A DNA stretch of 64,000 nt from the NCBI RefSeq assembly GCF_001039355.2, contig NW_019775746.1:1582020-1646019 (forward strand), in the 5' to 3' direction. Shown in pieces: positions 1 to 10,473 of the stretch; the stretch's first letter is position 1; the number at the start of each line of letters is the position of its first letter. This DNA is from Lingula anatina (taxonomy: Eukaryota > Brachiopoda > Lingulata > Lingulida > Lingulidae). The notes beneath the pieces were generated by a model that searched no databases, was not told the DNA's origin, and saw only the letters and a list, made by a program, of their open reading frames with translations. Position numbers and translations under genes: made by a program.

Positions 1-1475
1 GTCTGTCATGGTGCTTTTGCTTGCCACATCCCTATGGAGCATTGTGGAGATGATATTGCGAATCTCTGGAGCACTAATATGCTGCAACTGGAACAAGCTC
101 TGGAGTATGGTAGTTGCACGGAAGGTCTCATAAGTTGTGGTGGAAGTAAATGTGTCTCTGGTTCCCACACTGACACCAACATCTCTCTGGCTTGGCTTCT
201 CTGCCTCACAATGGTAGTGCACACCAACATCTCTCATTGGAACACGCACAGATATTCCAACATTCCTGGTCTGCTTTTTGGCCTCTTTATCAATGATAAT
301 TGTTCGGAGTTCCTTTTCTTGAATTTGCATTTGATCTTTCTCAAAGACATTGCCGTCCCCAACTCCAACACTCCTGGTTATAGGCTTTCTCTCCATGGTC
401 TTGATCATTGGGCTGTAGGGGCTGGTGGGTCTCTGCTCTTGCCCAACTACAACAACCTTAGTTTCCTTTTCACGGATCAATCGCTGGGTATGCATCTCTT
501 TTTCCAAGGTTTGACTTTCAAGTAGGTGGGGCTGCAGAGTGTATAGCTCAGTGACACTCTTGTTTCCTACCCCAATACTTCTCATGTCTGGTCTTCTTGG
601 TGCTCTTGGTTCTTCTACGTCCACCCTGTAATCTCCAACACCAATGCTATAGGTGCTGGTAGGTTTACTTTGCTTGGCCAGCAGCTGCAGTTCCAACAAT
701 CTTTTCTCCTCTTTCAGCACCGACATTCTCGTCTGAAGGAGTGGGACTGACTTGACTTGTTCTTCAAGATCTCTCATTTTCTGCAAGCTTATGGCTAACT
801 GCTGGCGAAGCTCTATCAAGGACTGATGATAGATTGGAACTGCCTCTCCAGATGGGTCAGGTCTGGGTAAATGAGCTGCCAGTACTGCAGCTAGCTGAGC
901 TGTGACTGTGGTGTAGCGCTCTGGTCCAGGGCTCCCGTTTACAGCGGACATTTCACTGTTGACAGTGGTCTGGGAGGAAATGGAGCTGTTTGAACCTGCC
1001 AGGGCACGGTTTGTTGTGTACATGGTGGATGTAAACTTTGTGGGCGATGTTGGACTAGGGCTGAAATCGCTATCCCCTGCACTGTATGTTCTGTAAGATG
1101 TCTGCTTTATTACTTTATCAATTGTATGCAGGGTGGTATCAACTGAAGAGTCTATATCATTCAAATATCTATTAGTGCCAGAATCATATCCAACCATTTC
1201 CTGACGAGGCTCATAATCGGTTTCTATCTGCTGGCCTTGTAACTGAACCTCCATGGATTTGCGAAGACGCTTCTTGTCTCGTTTGATCTTCTTCAGTTGT
1301 TTCAGCATGGTCCCACTCTGGGAATCTTCACAGTAGCGCACAAAGTCCAAGTCTATGTGGTAGCCATAGGGACAGCAGGAGCAGCGGCCTCCCTCCACTG
1401 GTTGTCCCTGGGGTGTGGGATCCATGGTCTGCTGCTGCTGCACCAGGGTGCTGGAGCTTGTCATACCATATGGAC
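1..1475 (-). CDS. kank: KANK family protein, large exon with KN motif and coiled coil (partial, runs off window)
   Basis: This exon is open for 491 codons from its acceptor (TTTTAG) at 1476-1477 down to position 1. Joined in phase 1 to the start exon at 6459-6597 it gives residues 47-538. Near residue 82 is CPYGYHIDLDFVRY followed by a basic stretch (KRDKKRLRK). This matches the KN motif that in known KANK proteins binds talin at focal adhesions. Further on is a coiled coil (LEEQVKSVPLLQTRMSVL, then KEEKRLLELQLL), the segment that in vertebrate KANKs sits before liprin binding. After it come repeated motifs RSIGVGNK, RSVGVGDG, RDVGVHYH and RDVGVSVG, typical of the family. The C-terminal ankyrin repeats would lie beyond the window. 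Known role: linking adhesions, cortical microtubules and actin control. Identity to the family is secure; the paralogue cannot be assigned. Confidence 0.93.
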
Positions 1476-4400
1476 CTAAAATATAGTAAATGCCTTGATG
1501 TAATTGTGTGCAAATCAACCAGTAGAAAACAACACCTTGATTTCACATGAATCTCAAACCATATCATATCCATATTCAACAGAATGTTCCAAATTTACTG
1601 AACTTTAAAAATTTTTTTGTGCCTCCTACTTTCGTGAGTTTAAGGTCCTTGACTTTTAATACCAAACATAGTCCACCTAAATGTCTTTTTTAATCACAAA
1701 ACAAACTGAAAAAGGTGTGTTCTGTGGAGTATATTTTCTAGGTGGCAACAGAGGACTGGTGTAAAATGATAACTCTTTCATGACAGTTTAATAATTGGGC
1801 TCACTCTTACATTATTTTTTGCTTAACCCCATATACACTAATTATATTGATAATTCTTTAATCATCATATCAGCTAAGTGCAATAAAAATTCATTTCCCA
1901 GCACAGCATGCTTCAATTATTTTCCAAGGCTATTCTCATCATCTGACTTCATTTGGTCACGTGGCATACTACTCCTAAGTATTGTGTTTTCAATGGGTTG
2001 TGCAAATATACGTAAGTACAGATACACACAGTATGTGCCAAAAAGACATTGCAGAGGGGAAATGCACTATGATAGGTATATTTCCAGTCTTTAGGAGAGT
2101 TGGTTGCATTACCAGTTTAAAATGGAAAGGGCACCTAAATATATTCTGTGCTATAGAGTTCAAACCATGATATCATGTTAACATGTTAATTATCCAGGCA
2201 CAATTTATACAAGAACAGCTGTTTTGACAGAGAAAAGTGCAAAGTAAATGAACAAAATTGCAGTTCTTTTGCACCAAATGACTCTATCTAAATACTAAAT
2301 AACATGATATTTCAACTATACATGAACTGAAATATCATATGCCTAAACTGAAATATCATTAGACATACACAATCATATATATGAGCCTAATGATTCATTT
2401 CACCTGCTACATGTTCATCTTGCAGAATTCACATTAAATGCATGGCTATAAAATGGAGACAGGCACAGAGCAAGCAACAATGATCCTGATTAATACACCC
2501 TGCTGTAGTTTCACCTGCACATACCCTCACAGACAGGGCTACACATAGGTGTTACTACACTACTAATCAACTATCTAATACTGCGTACAAGGAAGATTCT
2601 ATTAAGACAACTTCACTCATCATTAGAAGTGATCTTTTAAACTATATTAGGACGCAGTGACTGTTAATAATTGTGATCATTCTCACTGAGTTCCTTCCTA
2701 TCCTTTGGTGGGCTAATTATGTATCAAAACTAGAAAGGTCACAGGGAGGACCTGGGCTTCTACCTGGAACCAGGCCCTTAATGTCATGTCTTCTGTATCA
2801 TACCTTGAGAGTTTTGACTGTAGACAAGTAATGACAAACATATGGATAAACCTCAATTACACCAAAACACAATCATATTGTGAAGGACTATGGCTTTCAG
2901 ATGAGAACCCTCAGAAAAAATGAGTTCACTAAAACTGTTTCAAGACCAGTTCTAGGCAGAGTTTATCAAGCAAGGGAGCACATGATATCCTCACCTTTAA
3001 GCAAAACAAAGAAATAAACAGTGTAGACCTTCTTCTTTGAGTTAAATGTTTCACTTAACTTAAAATGTTCCTGTTTTGAAACTAACATAATAACACCCCA
3101 ACATAATTTTCCATTGGTTTTTCTTCACTTCTAAATATGAAAATCACAATGATTTATCTATTCTCAAAATCATTTTTTTCTATTTCCTGACAACTGCACA
3201 ACATAAATGCAATTTCCTCTTAGCCCACATGCCCATGTGATATAATGTGGTCCTGCAGTAACCTCAGGCATGGAAACAAAGAACAACCAGAGTGTTTGGC
3301 ACTACGATTTATGGAAGCTAAAAATGTCTGGGACATGCTGCAATCTGAAATTTGTAAATATTACATCATAATCAGTATGATGTCCTACTGAAAAGTGAAC
3401 AATCTATAACATAAAAATTTCTCATAAATCATTAATACGACTTCAAAGATTTAATGGGTGACATAAATCTAAGGGGTGTACCAGCTAGAGGCAAATGAAT
3501 GAATGAATGGAATGAACATAACAAATTGGCGGTAATCTATATGTAAGCCACCCTGCCCAGTTCCCGACTTGCAGCAGCTAAAATAATGGCAGTGTTATCC
3601 CCTTACACATACAAGGTTTTTTTTTTCAAATAACATCTGTTATGAAAACCTATTAACTTGTTAATTACTTTTTGTCTGTTAAATTATCGAAAAATGCATC
3701 ATCCTCACATGATGTTAACATGCACCTGTGTCTCAGTATCATTAATAATGACTGCTTGGTACAGATGTATTGCTGATTAATAATCATGTGTAAGTACTAG
3801 TATACATTCCTATCTAAACTCACAAAGCCTAATATACTCAAATATTAAGAAATCATCTCGGGTATGAATCCATTGATTACATATTAATATCATTACACAT
3901 TTAGTTATAATGATACTGTATATAAAACATACATCCTTACCATGATAAACACAAAGCCTTTCAAAGTATAATGAAATACTACCAACAATACACAGCTTAA
4001 AGATCATAAAAATTAATCAAACAAAAGGAAAATACCAACCCTTTAGACTACATTTCAATTCCTGAACCTGACCCATACTTTCCATTCTTCAAACAAAGCC
4101 AGTTAAACCCACGTCCTGAAAAACAGTCTGATAAAAACCTATCCAAAATTGACCTTTTCCTCTGCGGGAAGTTGACTTTTTCAAATCCCCTCTTCATCAC
4201 TTCCAAATGTATTTTCTTTTGCATATGTCCCTGATTTTTCTCTGCATGGTCTGGGCTCCCCTGATCAAATTATTCCTCATTAGCTTCAGCTACATTTGCA
4301 AGGGGCAAGTAGATTTATTCAGTGTTGCTTTAAGCAGAGAACATCCCGATGTTTATGAGCGCATTTTTAAAAAGTCTGATATAAAGACGTATCGTCCACA

Positions 4401-6458
4401 GGAGGCGAGACGCCAGAGCAAGATGTCAGCACGAGAGATAACATGGCAAAAATATTTCCAACATATGAAGTTGGATCAGTCGGGGATGCAAAATGAAGGT
4501 GAGAAAAAGTGACCATTGAATGACCTGCATACTCCACAGGTAAGGGAATGAACAAACTGACATACCTTAAATCAATATTACAGAGCCCATTAAGACTCCA
4601 ACGTGGGGGGAAAACTATAAGGATGATACATAGCTCGGTGTAAAGCTGTGAAACACTTCATATAGATGTTCAAGACTACTACATAATGGATTGGAATTTT
4701 TTAGACTTTTTACACTCCGAGCAGACATAATTGATAGAAATGCTTTTTAAATATCTACTTCAGAGGAGTTGCCTCTATATAAAAGAGTCACTTGGTACCC
4801 TATGAAGATATTGGTCTACTGTTAAAATATATGGCTTTTAGCATTATTTCATGACCCTTATTGCACTGTTAATTAGTAACATTAAAATGAAACTGTATCT
4901 GCTGTGAGTAATAAAGAGAAGCATATTAAAACATAATACAGGATAAAATACCCTGAACTTTTTAGTGACTGGATGGTACATATGTGGGCTTATAAGAAGG
5001 AAATTCCTATCTGCTGATGCCACTGACCACACTATCCTACAGTGAACTCAGGCTTCAGCTACAGTTACCTACTTCATAATACAAGTACTATATCATCCTA
5101 TATGTGACTACAGTGTCTAACAGAGCTTTAGATCTCACACAGTTTTATCAGTTCAATAAAAATTTTGCATTTATTTTTGTAAATAAAAACATAAAAACTG
5201 TTGCATTTATTTTTATAAATGAAAATATTTCAGCATGGGCTGTTAAAAAAATTTGGATATTATCCATGTCTTCTTTATGATCATTAATTTTATGTAAATG
5301 AGACAACTGTTTAAATAACCTTACTTCAATATCAGCATTATAATGCTGGTGAAGTACAAGGGGTATTAATATGATCAAGCAATAATTTCAGCTTTTACCA
5401 AATCTAATAATCAATTAATATATTAGAACTAATAAGAAGGAAATTCATAAAAAAACCAAATGAAAAAAGTTTGGTATTGTGATGATCATTGCTTGCATGT
5501 GACAGGTTAATATTCTGACCTTCACTCTACTGCAAAATGGCACTTACAGGGGTTTTTCAAGACTTTGACAATGTTTCTTCTCACTTCTGCCAACTTGACA
5601 GCATACAAAATAAATGAAAACTAAAATGAGTCAGGTAAAACTGTGTTTATTTCATGCTTTTTGGAGCTTTCCAACCTAAACCAACCTTCAGTCCAGTACC
5701 CCAAAGATGCAAAAACATAAACAAGTAACTTTCTCTACCAAAAGAGGGCAGCACAAATCCATGATAGCCCTCACAGGTGTAAGATGGATAGATAACCCAT
5801 GAACATCAAAGAGAAAAGAAGCTCAGTTCTGTGCTTGTTCTAGACCAGGACCAGGTATAATGTATTAAGATATGACTGTTATTCCAGTTGAGCAGCAAAT
5901 AACTGCATAAATTACTGTTGATGATCCCGATCCCTTTTTTTTAAATATCTGCTAGTTATTATATGCACAACCAATTTAGTAGGTTGCACAAGAGATACAA
6001 GTCAATGCCTGAATGAAGGGGTTGAAGGAAATAATCAATGACTTCACAGGTACAAAATGTTATAAGAAATCCTCAAATGTGTAATGAAACAGTAAGCATA
6101 GCAAGTGTAACTAGAAATATTACTAACCCTTATCCACCAATTTCATTTTAAATCAAAGCAAAAAATGTACTAAAAAGTTATTGTTACCTTTGAAATAGTC
6201 TATCACATAATAATAGCCCTGTTTCTGGTTGAAAAACATTAGCCTAATATATCAGAAAAAGTTGCTTCAATCAAAACCTGTGTAACTTACTAAGGCCAAT
6301 CGATGTTTATGGGGAGAAAACTTACCAAGGTTACAATTAAGAACTTCATTCAGGAATAAAAATTCCTGAAGTTAAGCCTGTAACTTTTTAGTTAAAAAGA
6401 TAAAGACACAGCTAATAACATTATGTTATCCCTAAAATGGTGAAAAATTATTATTTAC
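1476..6458 (-). other. kank: KANK intron between start exon and KN-motif exon
   Basis: About 5 kb of AT-rich DNA between a GGTAAAT donor and a TTTTAG acceptor. I see no conserved KANK exon in it. The only coding-like stretch is a plus-strand ORF at about 4291-4512, listed separately. Confidence 0.6.
4291..4512 (+). CDS. Unrecognised short coding-like ORF inside KANK intron
   Basis: The second half of a 101-codon plus-strand ORF looks protein-like. It is rich in charged residues and has no low-complexity runs: it contains SREHPDVYERIFKKSD and ARRQSKMSAREITWQKYF, and ends at a TGA at 4510-4512. The first third (from 4207) is hydrophobic and looks like translated intron. It could be an exon of a nested gene, a decayed retrocopy or a transposon fragment. 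I recognise no family. A GGTGAGA donor-like site at about 4498 would allow splicing. Confidence 0.25.
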   Translation, partial: YICKGQVDLFSVALSREHPDVYERIFKKSDIKTYRPQEARRQSKMSAREITWQKYFQHMKLDQSGMQNEGEKK

Positions 6459-6597
6459 CGGCTCCTTGCATTCCAGGTACATTCATTTGGACTTGCATAT
6501 CATATCCCCTGTTGTCATCTCTGTCTCTTCCTGGAGACACCATCCGCCCTGTTGTTGCATAGTCATATGTCACGCGCCTTGTTGCTCTGGCAGCCAT
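6459..6597 (-). CDS. kank: KANK start exon
   Basis: On the minus strand an ATG at 6597 opens 46 codons starting MAARATRRVTYDYATTGRM and ends one base into a codon at a GGTAAAT donor (6457-6458). That phase matches the acceptor of the KN-motif exon at 1475, giving a continuous protein. An in-frame TAA lies 12 bases upstream of the ATG, so this is the true start for this transcript. A TTTTCAG acceptor at 6649-6651 shows a short 5' untranslated part (6598-6648), so at least one more noncoding exon lies upstream. The N-terminal sequence itself is not a known domain and is basic. The start is chosen from the upstream stop, the splice sites and the phase. Confidence 0.8.
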
Positions 6598-6648
6598 CTT
6601 TCTTTTTTATGTGTGGAGAACTTAGTTATATTCCTAAACCATACTTCC
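6598..6648 (-). other. kank: KANK 5' untranslated part of start exon
   Basis: Lies between a pyrimidine-rich acceptor (CTTTATTTTCAG, read on the minus strand) and the KANK start codon. It contains in-frame stops, which supports its noncoding status. Confidence 0.55.
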
Positions 6649-7579
6649 CTGAAAATAAAGAGTCAAATTTTACATACCATGCAAATTAAAGTATAATATA
6701 GTTCTCTGTTTTATTGACTTCTTTAACTGAAGTAAATTGTTCAACAAGTGAAAGCCAACATCTTTTTTAATGTAGCAGTGTTTTCTTCTGGAAAAATTGC
6801 AGACCTTTGACAACTGTTTAATTTTCATTTGTTTTTGTTGCACAAATAGTCTACAGATATAATAACTTAGTTGTACTGGTAAATCTAAACAACACAACTC
6901 TTGGATGTTGTATTTGGGAAGAAGCACCATACCACCTCTTTTACCGTGTAGAAGTTTCCACTTAACAAATGACATCAAAAGAAAATGAAGATAGTAAAAA
7001 ATTGAGAACAAAAAAATAATGCAGTTTTTATGCTAAAATCTAGATTCCAATTTTACTGACACTCTAAATTCAATTAGACAAATGTAAAATTTTTTGACAA
7101 CACTTCCACTTAAATTAACAAAAAATGGGAAAAGTTCCAAGCAAGAAATCCAGCGAATGTCAAACAATCTTCTTAACATTCTGTCAAAACTTTTTTTATT
7201 GTAGTCAGACAAGGTTAACCAGCAATGTGAAAAACACATTCATTGGAATGTTCTAAATTCTCTGTATTATGTATCCAGCATACCAACAAAAAAGGTGCCT
7301 TGACTGACAAAGACAAGAGATAAGTTCGCAAGTCTGTGATAGAGACTGCTAAAATTATGTTCTGATGCATGGTTTCAATTTAGGAACTTGGAACCTAGAC
7401 AAAATCAGCACAATGACTTCTATGATGCAACAGATGCAAGGTTTCAATTAAAGAACTTGGAACCTAAATAACATCAGCACAGCAATGACTTCTATGATGC
7501 AACTATGATCTTTCTCCCCTACATGGTGTACACATTTATCATAGGGCTGTGGTTCCTTGGAAGACACTCCCAGATAGCA

Positions 7580-7916
7580 TGCAAACGTTGGCCCAACGTT
7601 GGCCCAACGTTGCCTTGGTTGACCATGCATACGTTGGCCCAACGTTGGGTTTCCATCTAAGTGCTCACTTTGGCCAACGGTTGGCTGAACGTATTTGGCC
7701 AACGTTGGCCCAACGTTGGTCAATTTCAATGCTAACGCATTGCCAACATATTCCCAACCAAACTACGTTGGCCCTACATTGGGCCAACTAATATTCAACG
7801 TTGGCCCAACAATTACCCAACCTGTAACCAACAGTGTATTTACGTTGGTTCTACTAATAACCAACATCGGTCCAACGATTACCCAACCTCAAACCAACAT
7901 TGCTTTAACATTGGGC
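7580..7916. repeat. CAACGTTGG-type palindromic minisatellite
   Basis: More than ten copies of the self-complementary core CCAACGTTGG, or one-base variants, with variable 15-40 bp spacing. Because the core is palindromic, translations of both strands give repeated VGPT and QRWPNV peptides that should not be taken as protein. A related TCAACGTTGA array lies at 63460-63615. A single N (7917) ends the array. Confidence 0.85.
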
Positions 7917-8989
7917 NACAAAGGGCTGCAGCATGCAGAACCTATTCACTGGCTTCAAAAATTACTGAGCCTTGCCAACAATATAATTGAACGATCGAAA
8001 CAAGAAAAAATTCTGACATTTGTTCTGAATGTTTGAGCCAAGAAAAAATAATTTTAAGAAAAAAATTTCTGGTCAATTTGATGGCACTGTTCGAAATGAT
8101 TGAGCAACTACCTTATCCCCCACAAGTTACCAACAACAGCATATGAGCATTGAACCAAATTCTGACTTAGAAGCAGCACGATAAACCTGTATATCACAGA
8201 GAAAACCAGAGGTCTCACAAAGAGGACAATTTAAGGGTACTTACTTACTGCCCAAGAGACATACAATGTCATTTCAAAAGTAATCAACGTCATCTGATTT
8301 CGAAATAGAGTTGTGGGCCTGTTGGGTAATTTCTCACAGGCAAATAGCTGGCATTTTGCAAAGCTTGCTAATAACATACAAAGACAAGACTTCTCTTTTT
8401 GAAGATCGTATACATGTCTAGCAGAAAATCTAAGAGTTAATCTAACCAATTATATCACAACATATCATTTACTTATTGCAATTCTGATTCAATGGTGCCA
8501 AATGGTCACATTTGTCTGATACTTTCCAATTTAGAATTGTATGCAATCAGACAAAATTCAACTCTTTTATTGGAGAAACCCTTTTAAAAGGCATACTTTT
8601 CTCCCTAATTTTATCACCAATAGTTGTTAGTTTATGCACACTGTGTTTCCATGACTTAAAGACATTTTAGTGTGTTATTGCCCAGAATCGCACTTTGATG
8701 AAGAATAATTTCAGCTGCATTTCTGTCTGTTTTAAATGAAGGGAGCTATCTTGTTTTGGGCTGGATGCATTGTTATCAGGTCTGCATAAGGGCGAAGAAA
8801 AGTCTTGCACAAGAAATATGCCACATCACTGATGTAATAAGTATTTTTTATCCAGAATCAATTCCAAGAAACTGAATACTGAAAAGCATGCCTGAAAGTT
8901 AACTAAACAGTAGATACTTTGAAAAAAAGTACCAGCACATTCAAAAGAATGTTTCTTCTTGCTTAATGCTGAATATATTTAATCACATG

Positions 8990-9224
8990 GGTCTATGTGG
9001 CCCGTCCCAACTCTGAGGGGATTCTTGCTGAGTGCAATCAGCTTAATTGGTTAGCACATTTCCTCCTGGCATTAAGTAGAATATAGATAAGCTGGTGATC
9101 ATACGAGTATATTCAAAACAAGAGGAGGCATGCCATTCAATGCAGCAGATTGCACTTAGCAAGAGTCCCCATAGAGTTGGGTCAATCTATATAGACCGAT
9201 GGTGTGGCTATGGGAATGGGGTCT
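8990..9224. mobile_element. Foldback MITE, TAA-type, about 235 bp
   Basis: The left arm (about 8990-9042, GGTCTATGTGG...) and right arm (about 9145-9197, ...ATAGACC) are inverted copies. Both carry CCCAACTCT, a GGGGA-CTTGCT block and a GTGCAATC block. The right outer end CTATGGGAATGGGGTCTAA matches the ends of the 215-bp MITEs at 32161 and 56862, so they share an end type. No coding capacity. Confidence 0.7.
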
Positions 9225-9333
9225 AAATACCAGTGCACAAAAGGTGGTGGGGACTGTATTCACACCTAAAATAAAATTGTATGAAAAGGATCCACATTAT
9301 TTTCTAAATTAAAACTTTTTGGGCTACAGCTAA

Positions 9334-10093
9334 GACCGCAATCACAACGATTTGAGCCAGGCTTTACAAATCCTGTGGACTAAATATGGCGGACGTACAT
9401 GAAAGGAAAACTGCCTAATCTTTTAATAGTCTCTCCGCCTCTCACACGCCTCCCCACACGTCGTCCCTGCGGGGTACAATCATTAAATCTCGGCTCCGTT
9501 CGCCATGTGGAAGCTACCTGAGAAAAAGAAATGAATTGGCTCGTAGAGCAGCTATGAATCGGGATCAAAATCGTGAAAACACCCCCCCTTCCAGTTCGAT
9601 CAGGCGTAGGAAACAAGGCAAACATCAGCATCAGAACGAACTGCGCCCTCTGACGAGACTGCATACGCAAAAATTCTGCCCTCCTCCTCCTCCGTCTACT
9701 GTGGCTGGGTATCTCCGTGAATATCTATGGTGACATTATCTCCGTAGATAGCTGATTCATTGCTGCTCTACTGGCCAATTCATTTCTTTTTTGTCTCCTT
9801 TTTGAAAGATAATAGAACAGAAGAGCTTTTTTCCTTCGATCGCCTCCATCCACCATGCTTTCTTCACCTCGAGTTTAATTGATGAGCATGCGCACTTAAT
9901 ATTTCTCAGGTAGCTTCCGCATGGCGAACGGAGCCGAGCTTTAATGACTGTACCCCGCAGGGATGACGTGTGGGGAGGCGTGTGAGAGGCGGAGAGACTA
10001 TTAAAAGATTAGGCGGTTTTTCTTTCATGTACATCCGCCATATTTAGTACCCAGGATTTGTAAAGCCTGGCTCAAATTGTTGTGAATGGGGTC
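9334..10093. mobile_element. Foldback MITE with ~190-bp inverted arms and TAA target duplication
   Basis: Arms at 9334-9532 and 9906-10093 are near-perfect inverted copies, sharing CAGGCTTTACAAATCCT, CTAAATATGG and GAGGCGTGTGAGAGGCGGAG on one strand or the other. An inner pair of arms (about 9526-9560 and 9748-9795, AAATGAATTGG core) folds inside them. TAA flanks both ends (9331-9333 and 10094-10096), the TWA duplication typical of PIF/Harbinger-type elements. It has no transposase. The two ORFs in it are translations of the arms. It is related to the element at 28509-28763, which also carries GGACTAAATATGGC. Confidence 0.85.
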
Positions 10094-10331
10094 TAACAGT
10101 GTTTATTTATCAGGCCATATGTACAGCTTTCTCATTTCAAATAAGGTCATGTAACAATTCAATTATATTTGCAAAGAAAATTCTACTCCTTTTATCTATA
10201 ATCAATTATATATATAGTCACCTGCAAAAGTGGATTATGCTGGCATGACAAAAAGGTATCTTTGACAAAGCTTGCAAATAGTATCTGAAGAGCTCTGATG
10301 TCTGTATATTTCATAATATATGATAGCTTAC

Positions 10332-10473
10332 CCATGGCATCGTATTGTTCATAGAGTGAAACATCATGAACACCAGGGATGATCGGAGGGTCATGGACAC
10401 CATTATTAGTACTCAGCTCTATGGCAGAATATCTGTTACGATTGTCCAGGCGGCCATTGCCATTTTTCCTGCC
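10332..10473 (-). CDS. Orphan coding exon, gene not settled
   Basis: Bounded by a TTTTTCAG acceptor (10474-10476) and a GGTAAGC donor (10330-10331). It encodes 47 codons plus one base, including LDNRNRYSAIELSTNNG and IPGVHDVSLYEQYDAM. Phase is 0 at the acceptor and 1 at the donor. It does not match the NUP188 sequence expected after exon 17. Its donor phase does fit the KANK KN-motif exon (phase 1 acceptor), so it may be an alternative KANK N-terminal exon spliced past the 6459-6597 start exon. The coding exon it needs upstream was not found. The exon itself is convincing; the gene is inferred. Confidence 0.5.

Noticed and set aside
34-525. Plus-strand ORF of 163 codons
   Set aside because: It lies opposite the KANK exon; the minus frame carries the family motifs and runs without a stop to the window edge.
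1328-1579. Minus-strand ORF over the KN region
   Set aside because: Different frame from the KN motif and crosses the intron border; a shadow.
7549-8036. ORFs with repeated VGPT peptides
   Set aside because: Produced by the palindromic CAACGTTGG array, not a protein.
9380-9733. ORFs in the foldback element
   Set aside because: They read through the inverted arms; no transposase motif.
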